From Euperipatoides rowelli (lineage: Eukaryota > Onychophora > Udeonychophora > Euonychophora > Peripatopsidae), in the NCBI GenBank assembly GCA_003024985.2, contig PXIH01S0003768.1: DNA of 10,142 bases. One strand, written 5' to 3'. Each line of letters begins with the position of its first letter. Within the stretch, counting starts at the first letter, position 1. The notes below the pieces were generated by a model. It saw only the letters and a list, made by a program, of their open reading frames with translations. It did no database searches and was not told where the DNA came from. This document shows, piece by piece, positions 1 through 8,350 of this stretch. The position numbers were made by a program, and so were the translations under genes.

Positions 1-1580
1 CTTAGATTTATTTTCATGATTTCTCATTCTTTTTTTTTTTTTTTTAAATAAAGGTGTAACTAAATTAAATAATTTATGCTGATTATTCTAATGCATATAT
101 TAATATTCAAATAGCAATTTTTAAACCATAAACAAATACAATCTTTTTTAGCAGTTTGAAATGGATAACCTACAATTAAGGAAAAAAAAAGTTCTACCAG
201 TAGGTTTACTTCTTATTGTGTTTTTGTGAAAAGGTTTTAGAATCATCCATTTTCAAAGTTCTTGATCTATTATGACAATATACTTACTACTTTAGAGATT
301 ATTTTTTATTAATAAATTATTTTTTAGCATTTAAGTTAATGTGTAAAACTTTTCATCATAATTATTTCATAATAGTCTTTAATATCTCTTAACAAAAAGA
401 TTTCTCCAGATTTGTATTTTGAAATCTAATAAAAAAAAGTTCCTGATTATTTGAATTTAACTATGATTAGGAATTTTTTCCCACAAGCTTGGAACATATG
501 GTTTGTAAGAAATTAATGGTTGGTTTGATTAGACCTAGCTGTGTCTGCTAAATTTGGGCCTGGGTTAATAATAAGTTACATAGATTGAGAGTCTAATGCA
601 GCTGCCTTGAGCTTTGCAAGTTAGAGGCGGGTACTTAGATCGTAAATCGCTTTTGTTGACAGCAGTATCCAGTGGTCAGTTTTCAAAGGTATATTGGTCA
701 GCAAGTAAGCTAAGATAGGGGACAAATCAAAATTATTCACATTGATGAATTTTAATCTTTTGCTGACATTTAGTATATAAATTTAAACACTTTGAAGTTT
801 GTACAACATGATACATGTAACCTACATGGTATTATTTTGATCATTGCCAAAATATTTAATGCAACAAATTAAATAAAGAATATAAAATTATATAGTCTTT
901 ATATAAGTGCAAGAAATTAAATCATTTTTTACCAAGAACAATAATTGTGTATATTGTATTAATTATTATGTAAATAGTTTGATAATACATCAGGTGTGTG
1001 GGAGAGGATGAAGGAGGGTACAACCGTACAACATTTTACCCTAAATAAAATTAAAATTTGGTATATTTTTTAAAAATATACAAAGCTGTAGAGCCAGAGA
1101 AAGGTGGGCCACTTGTTTAATTATACCGTATATTTTTTTACTTCACAATTATATATTACTGTATGTTTTTGTGTGTTATATTCAAATTATATGTAGGCCC
1201 TACTGTACAAACTTCTGCTTAAACTTTCAGTTAATAAATAAATTAAAGGGAGAAGCCTGGAAAAAAATAATTAGCCTATATACTGTAAACATAAAGGTTT
1301 TAATTAATGAATTGCTACGCAATAATGTTTCCTCCCCCCCCCCCAAAAAAAAAAAGTTCAGATATATTATCAAGGATTAGTTTACCATGTCTGTTTGAAC
1401 AAGCATTATATTTTATATTGATATGGGTTTCATATTTTTGTATATTAAAATTATTATAAAATGTCATTTAATGAATTTAAATATCCTCCTTTAGTAAAAA
1501 TGAGGCAATAATAAGGCTATACATGTAGGCCTACTGTAGACTTTTTTTTTTTTTCAATTTTCTTTGAAGATTATAATAGC
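1..1580. other. AT-rich non-coding DNA with homopolymers
   Basis: No gene is visible. Stop codons are dense in all frames. The stretch holds a T16 run (30-45), a C11 run joined to an A11 run (1334-1355), and T-rich tracts near 1544. A 69-codon reading frame ending at 1380 gets its Pro/Lys-rich tail only from the C11/A11 tract and is low complexity, so it is not called. Slightly more complex sequence at about 480-760 gave no recognisable tRNA, exon or transposon in my reading. It could be intronic or intergenic. Confidence 0.7.
1334..1355. repeat. C11-A11 homopolymer junction
   Basis: Eleven C are followed directly by eleven A. This is a simple-sequence tract that is likely length-variable. 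It creates an artificial Pro-Lys run when translated. Confidence 0.9.
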
Positions 1581-2330
1581 TATAAAATGTTCTTAAAAAT
1601 ATGCCTGCCTGTGTTGCTCATGGATTTAGTTCCCATATATCTAACTAAACAGCACAAGGGACCACTGTTGTCTGGAAGGCTTCTAGTCCAGTTGATTGAA
1701 ATAGCCAGAAGGATTTAGAAATAGGGAATTATTTCTTGTTTTCAGATTACTAAAATTCTGAAGCCAACTTTTCATTTCAAAATCTAAATCTGCCTTGAAA
1801 ATTGTGAAGCCCATTTTATTGTTGATGACCATTGGAGTCTGGTTGCTTAGCAACAGTAGGATTTAAGATCAGGATCATGAGCAGGTTTTATTTTCCTCTT
1901 TTGGTTGGCCTGTTTTTACAGAGCCTGAAAATCTGCAGGAATTGTCATTTCTGCCCTCCATCCTTTTCTCTTTTTTTTTCTTTTCGGGGTGAGGGGAGTA
2001 CATAGTCCTAACGCTTTGATTGTCCTCCCTCGCCCTTTATAATAGCCTTAGTAGTCTTGTTCAAGTTTTTGTCAAGGGAAAAGGGGAATACTTATGATTC
2101 TCTGAACACTGGGAACATTGTTCTCATTTACCAATCGAAAAGTAGGTATTTGCCAGGGGCAATTGCGACTACTGAAAGTGATAATATAGAGGAAACCATT
2201 TTGAAAACCTGCTTGACAAGCTAAATTGTGCCAAAGTCTACTTCTAAATTAGTTTCCAATACCATATTTAAAGAAGTTTCCAGCCATTTTTGTTAGTATT
2301 AAAATGAGACTGTTTGTATATGGATTGGCT
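1581..2330. other. Higher-complexity block, function unknown
   Basis: This block stands out from its AT-rich neighbours by having fewer homopolymers and a visibly higher GC content. It contains a 43-codon plus-strand ORF (ATG at 1587, stop at 1716-1718) and a palindromic X-box-like site at 1842-1854. It also has acceptor-like sequences ending at about 1744 (TTGTTTTCAG) and 1921 (CTGTTTTTACAG). A GTGAGG donor-like site at 1989 would leave a 67-nt candidate exon (1922-1988), but its frame runs through a T/C-rich Phe stretch, which argues against coding. It may be a conserved non-coding element, an untranslated exon or an old repeat. I recognise no protein. Confidence 0.3.
1842..1854. promoter_or_regulatory. 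X-box-like (RFX-type) palindrome
   Basis: GTTGCTTAGCAAC has two perfect inverted half-sites, GTTGC and GCAAC, separated by three bases. This fits the general RFX-family X-box form (GTYRCC-N0-3-RGYAAC) except at the last base of the left half. An inverted CCAAT core (ATTGG, 1831-1835) lies six bases upstream. RFX sites are known in promoters of ciliary genes in animals. No promoter or gene start is visible here, so a regulatory role is inference from the motif alone. Confidence 0.3.
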
Positions 2331-3042
2331 CTTAAACCTTTATTAAAAAAAAAAAATTGTAGTTTGAAAATTTTAGAATGGATATTTATGCAAATCTATT
2401 TATAAAGTTATGGAAAAAATATTCATGAAAATCACTTATTGAATTTAAATCAGTATTAACTGTCAAGATATTATGAATAGGTTAATCTTTTTATTTGTAT
2501 TCTTTGTTATTTTAATGAAACCATTTTGCTGTCTATTAATTACAGCTTAATGTTTTAAATTAAAAACAAAGAATAAATAATAGTATAGATTTTTTCTTTA
2601 CAGGAATATAATAAAGATCCACGAAAATATTTTAAAATTCGCCTGATAAAAATATAAATTATTCTAAATATGGTAGGCTATAGTCTAAATATAACTACAT
2701 TTAATGATGTGAGGAGGTGAAATATTTAGAATATATGGGCCCTGATTGTTGTGATGAATTAGATGAAAGTTGAAATAAAATGTTAGAACATTGATAAAAC
2801 ATTTGTTTTTAAAAGTCTGATTTGTTTATTTCTTTTGAATTGGCTATTATATATCCTAGTTTTGAAATGTTTATAGCCTACAGGGTAACACAATAAACAA
2901 AAAACAGATTAAATTCACTTAAAATAGTGCTGCCATTCATTTCTAAATGTTAAGGAAAATATCATGGAAGAAAAATAAAATGTTTATTTTTTTCTGGTGC
3001 CTTTCTTAGAAAAAAATGTTTATTAAAAATTATATTTTGCAT

Positions 3043-3046
<4 letters not shown>
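2331..3046. other. AT-rich non-coding DNA
   Basis: Very AT-rich sequence with frequent stops on both strands. It contains short A/T homopolymers (for example the A-run at about 2345) and TAGGCTA/TAGCCTA words at 2674 and 2874. I see no gene, RNA or transposon ends. Confidence 0.65.

Positions 3047-3106
<60 letters not shown>
3047..3106. repeat. (TA)23(CA)7 compound microsatellite
   Basis: Twenty-three uninterrupted TA units are followed by seven CA units. The block is flanked by TGTG on the left and GTGT on the right, so the whole tract can fold back on itself. Long pure dinucleotide runs of this kind are usually polymorphic. It ends about 15 bp before the left inverted repeat of the neighbouring transposon. 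Confidence 0.97.
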
Positions 3107-3107
<1 letters not shown>

Positions 3108-3121
3108 TGTCTACTGTATAT

Positions 3122-3576
3122 AGGGTGTCCAAGAATTACCTTCTAAAGTTTAGAATAACGATTTCACATAACTAATGAGCCAAAACATGTAGGCTATTCA
3201 CAAACTGGACAGCATATACTGTATCCTTCGTCACGGTATCTTGGTAGCTTGCAGCAAACTTCCAGTCTTCTTAAACATCGTCATCCATGCAAGGATTTAT
3301 AGATACATTTGGTGGTTCTTTCCCATATGCTGTTCGATATTTGCGTTGGACATTTACTGGAAGAATTTGTTTCAGCCAGTCATAGCACATATCATGATTT
3401 TTTTCTTGTATAAATACCATTTGCATTAAAAATTATCTGTAGTTCCATATACAGTATTAACACAAAAAATACATTTTGAATTGATAAATTGCAGCAAGCA
3501 GTTTGTGGATAGGCCTATGACTTTTAATTCATGAGTTAAGTTAAATCGTTATCATAAAGGTAATTCTCAAACACCT
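3122..3576 (-). mobile_element. Decayed short Tc1/mariner-IS630-like transposon
   Basis: The two ends form imperfect inverted repeats. The left arm (3122-3164) begins GGGTGTCCAAGAATTACC. The right arm (3543-3576), read on the minus strand, begins AGGTGTTTGAGAATTACC. The outer 20 bases agree at 16 positions and an inner block ending TAACGATTT agrees at 12 of 14, with an 8-nt gap between them. The interior carries a broken N-terminal transposase fragment on the minus strand, starting about 155 bp inside the right end. At about 455 bp the element is far too short for a full transposase, so it is an internal-deletion derivative. Exact termini are uncertain by about 3 bp. TA lies at 3121-3122 but no clean matching TA duplication is visible at the right end. 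The superfamily is inferred from the helix-turn-helix relic. Confidence 0.65.
3198..3420 (-). pseudogene. Frameshifted N-terminal transposase relic
   Basis: On the minus strand an ATG at 3420-3418 opens 49 codons to a stop at 3273-3271. The frame includes VQRKYRTAYGKEPPN at residues 24-38, which matches from memory the helix-turn-helix region (DUF4817-type, often V/AQR-F/YR--YG-EPP) found in invertebrate IS630-like transposases. The expected continuation appears in another frame, starting LAW and including FKKTGSLLQA, then an in-frame stop and a possible basic stretch, and it ends at a stop at 3200-3198. The fragment therefore has at least one frameshift and one nonsense change. No DDE catalytic domain is present. 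It would have been the DNA-binding part of the transposase and is now dead. The plus-strand 62-codon frame over the same bases is a shadow. Confidence 0.6.
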
Positions 3577-4576
3577 GGCATATTTAAACATTGAGAACAT
3601 ATTTCTTTCTTTGCATAAGGTCAGCACATTAACAATCTCCGTTTTTGTGTAAGGTATTGTTTTTCTCTCATGGAAAATTTATTTTTCTAAAAGGTAAAGG
3701 AAGAGAACCGCAATATGTCAATCTATTAGCTAATTGACTACAAAACCACACTAATTGACATGTTTTTTGATTAGTTTTTTTCTTAAGCAGTACTTAATAC
3801 AGAGAATTTGATAACTTCTGCTGTTCAGTAAATGTGAGGCTGTGTTATTTATTGAGTATCTTTCAGACATTTAGTTATGAGTAATAAATAATTATTCCAT
3901 ATAATATCTGTAAAAGGTTAAAGTTTTAAACAAAGTAATCTGTAATTATATTAAAGAGAATACACATAAGTGACATTTAGTTAATGAGATTTGCAAGCTG
4001 CTAGTAAGTGATATAACATTGTTGGAGAAATTTAAACTTTTCTGTGGTTTGAGTGCAAGTTTGCGTTTCTATACTTTTCACAAAACTTTTTGACTCTTGA
4101 AACGAAATACAGTATGTAAATGCTATGCTGATCTTCCAATAACATATTTTTTTGATTTTTCAAAAAACGTAAGTCAGTGCTGAGAAGATAAAAGCTGAAT
4201 CAAATCAATCCATTAGCAGATTGATCAATATGGGAAGACAAAAATTACAGCATTCAACATGGATGCTTTAATGACTTTTGCTGTTTTTCTAAATTAGAAG
4301 TTGCACCCAATTGTTGATGTTATGCATCATTTTTTTATGTGAAAAAATGATTTTCCTCACACTTTGAATTATTTGGGAAATGGTTATGAATTTAAAAAAA
4401 AATGAAATTAGTAGACCATTTTATCCAGCAACAAACAATATGCTAGAAACTAAATGCTGTGATCTCTTTTAAACATAGCAATCGAAATTAGCTCAATTTC
4501 TTTTAGGTAAATAAACAGAAATTTAGTAGGCTAATGCCAAATCGAATTTTGCGTTGTGGTGAATAATAATACCATA
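3577..4576. other. AT-rich non-coding DNA
   Basis: No reading frame of interest, RNA gene or transposon ends were seen. There is a small perfect hairpin at 4326-4351 (ATCATTTTTT pairing with AAAAAATGAT around a 6-nt loop), TACAGTA words at about 3452 and 4110, and a TAGGCTA word at 4527. Confidence 0.65.
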
Positions 4577-4584
4577 TATTAGGG
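4577..4584. repeat. Left target-site duplication of hAT-like MITE
   Basis: TATTAGGG immediately precedes the left end of the miniature element. TATTAGGA (4928-4935) immediately follows the right end, identical at seven of eight positions. An 8-bp duplication is the hallmark of hAT-superfamily insertion. Confidence 0.8.
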
Positions 4585-4927
4585 CAGGGATAGCAAATAG
4601 GCGGCACGGCCCCACGGGTGCCGAAGACGGCACTTTAGAGATTTTTGGCGGCACGCTAGGGTGAACACCCTACAAAAATTTTTAAATTTCCACAGCCAAA
4701 AAAATAAAAGCTCATCAAATCTGTCAAAAGGGAAACAACGTCCTTTCAACCAAAAAAAAAAAAGCTTAGGCTGTCAAATCTATCAAAAGGGAAACAAAAC
4801 ATCCATACAAAAAAAAAAACTTATCAAAAATATGCAACGTAGACACCCACATTTCGGTACTTTGGCCAAAATGACATTTACATTTGTTCAATTTTGGCAT
4901 GTGGACAAATCCCATTTTCCATCCCTG
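4585..4927. mobile_element. hAT-like miniature transposon (MITE), 343 bp
   Basis: The element begins CAGGGATAGCAAATAG and its other end, on the opposite strand, begins CAGGGATGGAAAATGG, matching at 13 of 16 positions. A CAG(G)G start is typical of hAT ends, and an 8-bp target duplication with one mismatch flanks it. The left sub-terminal part is GC-rich, with repeated GGCGGCAC and TGCCGA words (4601-4660) that could be transposase-binding sites. The interior has A-tracts and a repeated unit. No transposase is encoded, so the copy is non-autonomous and would have moved only with a hAT transposase supplied elsewhere. A 90-codon Lys-rich plus-strand frame and a 71-codon minus-strand frame lie in or over the element; both are explained by the A-tracts and are not called. 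Confidence 0.85.
4697..4835. repeat. ~59-bp imperfect tandem repeat inside the MITE
   Basis: TCAAATCTRTCAAAAGGG followed by AAACAA occurs at 4715-4738 and again at 4774-4797, 59 bp apart with one mismatch. Each copy follows an A-tract (about 4698-4709 and 4752-4763). A third A-tract (4809-4819) followed by CTTATCAAAAATATG looks like a truncated third copy. This is an internal expansion of the element. Confidence 0.75.
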
Positions 4928-4935
4928 TATTAGGA
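4928..4935. repeat. Right target-site duplication of hAT-like MITE
   Basis: TATTAGGA directly follows the terminal CCCTG of the element and pairs with TATTAGGG at 4577-4584. Confidence 0.8.
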
Positions 4936-5577
4936 TATCACACAGAATGACCATTGCATTGCAGTGGATTTTATTTTTCATTACATTTATTCCATATTTG
5001 ATGGCAACAATTGTATTTTAAATACCATACTGGCTAAACCTACCTCTCAACTAACATCAACGCTAGGAAAATAGATTTTTTGTGTGTATGACGCATCACA
5101 TAGAAAAACAATGCATTTTAAAAACAGATCGGAACCCATCGCTAGCCACTTAAACAAATTTTAAAACATTCTCTACACTTTTTCCCACTGCAGGCCACCA
5201 CAAACCAACCTAATTTCATTTGCAAATATTTTCCTGAGTGGCGCTTCCCGCACGGTCTTTAAAAATTGTTTGCATCACTACAAGAAACAACTTTTTTAAC
5301 AACTTTAAAACAATAACATTTCTAATTCTCTTAAAAAATCAACATTTTTTACTACTATTCATTTACAAAGCCCATAAATTTCAAGAATAATGAGTCAGCT
5401 TTTAGCCTAAGCAAATTTTGCATTTTCCAGAAAATTTTAATTAAGCCTAGAGTGTTTAAGTTAATTTATTGAATTTTATTTTTATTTAAATTGAGCCTGG
5501 TAGGCTATCATGTGTAACAACAATCATCAGATTAAAGCTTGATTCATAATAACAGATGAAAAAGGCGGGTTAAGGAA
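4936..5577. other. AT-rich non-coding DNA
   Basis: No gene, RNA or repeat ends were recognised. TAGCCTA at 5403 and TAGGCTA at 5501 belong to the window-wide word excess. A small GC-richer patch (about 5190-5262, with GGCGCTTCCCGCACGG) has no open frame or known motif that I can identify. Confidence 0.6.
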
Positions 5578-6060
5578 CTATTCCGGTTCTGGTTTGGTCA
5601 ATTCCAGTTTAGGTTCCACCCACTTCCTGTTTTTTTTTTTACCAGTATTTCTGGAACAATCTAGGTCAAATGGCACTTCTGGTCCCAGATGGACATTTTT
5701 TGTTCCTGTTTCTTAAAGGTAGATCAAGGTTTTTATATAGGCTATCCATATATTGTATGATATATTTTAAGATGGTGGTCCTTCCAGTTCAGGGTCAAAG
5801 ATCACTTCCTGTTCCTCTTAAGCCATTTCCGATTCCAATTTGAGAATTTTAGGGTTAGGCCACTTCATGTTTGGGGTGAAAATTCACTTGCGGTATTTCT
5901 GGGACACCAGTTCTTTTTCAATATACGGTGGTACTCCTGGTATAGAGGACAGGAAAATGATGTCATATCCAAGTTGCTGGCTTGTCCATTCTATTTGGCC
6001 ACTTCCAATTAAGGGTCAAATTTTATTTCTGGTTTTCTGAGACACTTCCAGTTTCTTGTT
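5578..6060. repeat. Degenerate ACTTCC(GG)TT / GGGTCAAAG repeat array
   Basis: Many diverged copies of a motif like CACTTCCGGTTCC occur here, with cores near 5581, 5601, 5622, 5675, 5781, 5804, 5826, 5862, 5886, 6001 and 6044. Several are preceded by a GGGTCAAA or AGGTCAAA word (5662, 5791, about 6013). Adjacent cores are often 20-24 bp apart, so this appears to be a decayed tandem repeat of about 21-23 bp. Only one orientation is seen. The cores resemble ETS sites, and 5792-5804 (GGGTCA-A-AGATCA) resembles a nuclear-receptor DR1. Whether anything binds is unknown, and decay of a satellite explains the pattern equally well. Short frames over the array are low-information and not called. Confidence 0.6.
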
Positions 6061-6089
6061 AACTATATTCAGTTCCTGTTGCGTCTCCA

Positions 6090-6262
6090 ACCTCTTTCCC
6101 GGAGTGATATTCTTCCAACATCAGATGAGCCACCAAAGGATTAACCATACAGCGATATTAACGAACACTTGGAAAACAGATAGCACAGCAAGAGTGTGGA
6201 GTCAGCTTGGATGTTCATCAGTTTCATCCAGACATCGATGTCCTGAATGACCGCCGGCTTAG
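6090..6262. other. GC-richer non-repetitive block, possible exon relic
   Basis: The sequence here is about 40-50% GC against roughly 30% around it, and lacks homopolymers. On the minus strand 6269-6144 is open for 42 codons and includes DIDVWMKLMNIQ and LLLCYLFSKC, ending at a stop at 6143-6141. The same frame continues after that stop. The plus strand is also open from 6056 to 6250 (64 codons). I recognise neither product. It could be a fragment of an exon, an old retrotransposon coding region, or unique non-coding DNA. It sits inside the ACTTCC-type repeat field as if inserted or retained between two parts of it. Confidence 0.25.
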
Positions 6263-6564
6263 TTGTAAATTAGTTGTGTTTTTCTTAGAAGTTAAAATCT
6301 GATCTATCTCCTATGCAATAAAGCATGCTATCCTAAAAAGAGCGCTAGCGAGTACATTATTCATATAAGCAAATTTAATAATGTATTTTATATAACTGTC
6401 TAAGTAGCTACATATATTCTTTTGGCTCATACACCACTATGTACCATTGTCCACTCTCTACTCGCCCTATGATATCACATCCATCTCCCATCTAACAAAA
6501 CATTCCTCCCTCCTGGTCATCACATAACACATTACATCTGGGCCCTTTTCAAAATGGTGGAACT
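6263..6564. other. Non-coding spacer between repeat blocks
   Basis: Moderately AT-rich sequence. It includes AGCGCTAGCG (about 6341-6350) and a pyrimidine/CA-rich strip at 6430-6540. No transposon ends, RNA gene or credible reading frame is visible. Confidence 0.55.
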
Positions 6565-6645
6565 TTCATTTTCAATTTTAGAAGGCAACTTCTAGTTTAA
6601 AGTCAAAGTTAATTTCTGGTTTTATGGGTCACTTCCGGTTCCTAT
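6565..6645. repeat. Second patch of the ACTTCCGGTT repeat
   Basis: The patch contains AAAGTCAAAGTTAATTTCTGG and GGTCACTTCCGGTTCC (6627-6642), the latter being the least decayed copy in the window. It shares word order and orientation with the array at 5578-6060, so the two patches are likely one array split by about 500 bp of other sequence. Confidence 0.6.
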
Positions 6646-7484
6646 TAGTACTATGGCTCGGATGAATCGGCCTAAATGCCATTCGAACTGTGAGACAGAT
6701 GAATAGTTGAAAAAAATGAGGGGGGGGGGGTGGAGAGAAGAAAGATAAATTTCAAATTTTTTAAAAAAAAATCTTAAAAGTTGCTACTTACTAAGCACTG
6801 GCTAAAGATTTATTAGGTATACAGCCTGTCAGAATTTTCCATTTTTAGAAAATCGTTAAGAGTTAAGTTTTATATTTTGTTTTATTTTTCATTTATAATG
6901 GTATTAAAGAATAGCCTACATCAAAATTTTATATACCTCTTACAAAATTGTAGTTTTAATTATATGAATAAAGTTTATTTATAAAAAACAAATTTTAATC
7001 ACAAGTGTTATTATTTTGCGATGTTGCAATGTTCCACCAATTCTTTTTCCAAAATAATAAAAGTTATGCTACTTAAATTAACTACAAACTGGAGATGAAA
7101 ACATAATTAAACCAAGAAACTTACTAGTAAATCCTTTATCAGCTGCTCACAAGAGACAAATTTTATTTTATAGATAGGCCTACTGTAGGCTATTTCCAGG
7201 AAAATGACATTTAAGGGGAAACGGAGGTTCTCCTTTTTTATTTGATGTCTGTTATTGTTTGTTTATTTTGTTCTTGCGATAAACGAGAACAAAATTTGTT
7301 TTCTCTAGGACACGTATTCGCTTTTAATAAAATATTTTTAGCAACACAATGGAAACAAATTTAGGCTACTATAACATGACAAAATGGAGAGAGAAAAAAC
7401 CTGGTAAGCTATAGGGTTTGTATGTTACAACAAATAATAGAGCTGAATAGATTATGTGATGCTATAGAGAATCGAAACGAGCGC
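6646..7484. other. AT-rich non-coding DNA with G11 tract
   Basis: A G11 run (6720-6730) is followed by purine-rich sequence. The rest is AT-rich with stops in all frames. TAGGCCTA at 7175 and TAGGCTA at 7186 lie back to back in one palindrome-rich patch. No gene or transposon end was recognised. Confidence 0.6.
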
Positions 7485-7759
7485 CTAGAAACTGGCTACA
7501 ACTAGTCACAATTTACCATATGGATAGCATTATTTTTAAATTTACAGTCCTAACCTTACCGTAACTCTGAACCTTAACTCCTACTACTTATTAAATCCAA
7601 TATGTCCCAACCCTATGATTATCTAGAGGTGAAATAATAATTTTTTAATCGATTTCGATTATTTTGACACAACTTCCATCAGCCTTTCCGTATTGATGAA
7701 AATAGATGTGCAGGTGTTAAAAACATGGTAGAATGAGATTTAATGCAGCCCGTTTCTAG
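7485..7759. mobile_element. Possible decayed element with 35-bp inverted ends
   Basis: CTAGAAACTGGCTACA... (7485-7519) and the reverse complement of 7725-7759 (CTAGAAACGGGCTGCA...) match at 26 of 35 positions without gaps. This includes an 8-bp outer block and a 6-bp inner block (TACCAT), and similarity stops sharply inward. The 205-bp interior has a degenerate CCTAACC/CCTTAAC-like strip (7549-7585) and no coding potential. Target-site duplications are not evident. The size and layout suit a MITE, but no superfamily can be named. A chance inverted repeat is possible. Confidence 0.4.
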
Positions 7760-8350
7760 CTTTAAATTAATAGAATATGATCAATGCAATAGTATTGGAC
7801 TCTCACTAATTATTTTTGGGTTTTTCTTTTTTTTTAAAAAAACATAACTTTTATTATCTTTAATTTTATTACAACATAATTCCAATTAACATGTAATCAA
7901 TTATTCTATAATATATAATACAAAAATCTTAAGTATTATTAAACCTATTTTTATATAGGCCTAAAATAAAACAAATATTCTGTAATGCATTTTAATATTC
8001 TAATATGCTTTACGAATGAATATTTCATTTTATTGTTAGAAATATGGGCTCCATTACTTTTTACTTTATGCAGACAACATGGAATGGAAAATGAAAAATT
8101 GTTGATTTTCTCACATTTGTGTTTCACAAAAAGAGTATCCAATATTGGAATGAAACTGTGATGTCAAAATTACTCATCTATTTTGTCTTTCTAAAGAGAA
8201 GTTTTTGTTCTCCATTGTTGTATATAATAGTAAAGGAACATAGGCTATATTTATCTGCTTAATTAATTATGGGTTATAAAATGCTCCAGAAAAATGATTT
8301 TATCTCGACTTCAGACTTTGAAATTCTTTTCAATGTTAGATTTTCCCTAT
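7760..8350. other. AT-rich non-coding DNA
   Basis: T/A homopolymers and dense stops. A 63-codon minus-strand frame (8142-7951) has no recognisable motif, and such a length is expected by chance; it is not called. TAGGCCTA occurs at 7956 and TAGGCTA at 8241. Confidence 0.65.

Noticed and set aside
540-700. tRNA or tRNA-derived SINE in the more complex patch
   Set aside because: No A-box/B-box pair (no GGTTCGANNCC-like sequence) and no cloverleaf pairing could be found.
1171-1380. 69-codon plus-strand reading frame
   Set aside because: Its C-terminal Pro/Lys run is produced by the C11-A11 tract, the rest is low-information AT-rich translation, and its length is not unusual by chance.
2110-2124. 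GAACATTGTTC as a steroid-receptor or SOX site
   Set aside because: The half-site spacing is one base rather than the three needed for a GRE-type element, and a SOX core (CATTGTT) is too short to support alone.
3241-3429. 62-codon hydrophobic plus-strand frame
   Set aside because: It is the shadow of the transposase relic on the minus strand; the hydrophobic look comes from reading that coding strand backwards.
4661-4933. 90-codon plus-strand frame and overlapping 71-codon minus-strand frame
   Set aside because: Both lie in or over the hAT-like MITE and owe their length to A-tracts and the internal tandem unit, which contain no stops in some frames.
5840-6040. 66-codon plus-strand frame
   Set aside because: It lies inside the degenerate ACTTCC-type repeat and shows no recognisable motif.
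7549-7585. Telomere-like CCTAACC/CCTTAAC strip
   Set aside because: Only a few irregular units are present, far from a TTAGGG array, so it is not an interstitial telomere.
7951-8142. 63-codon minus-strand frame
   Set aside because: No motif, biased to AT-rich codons, and no supporting context.
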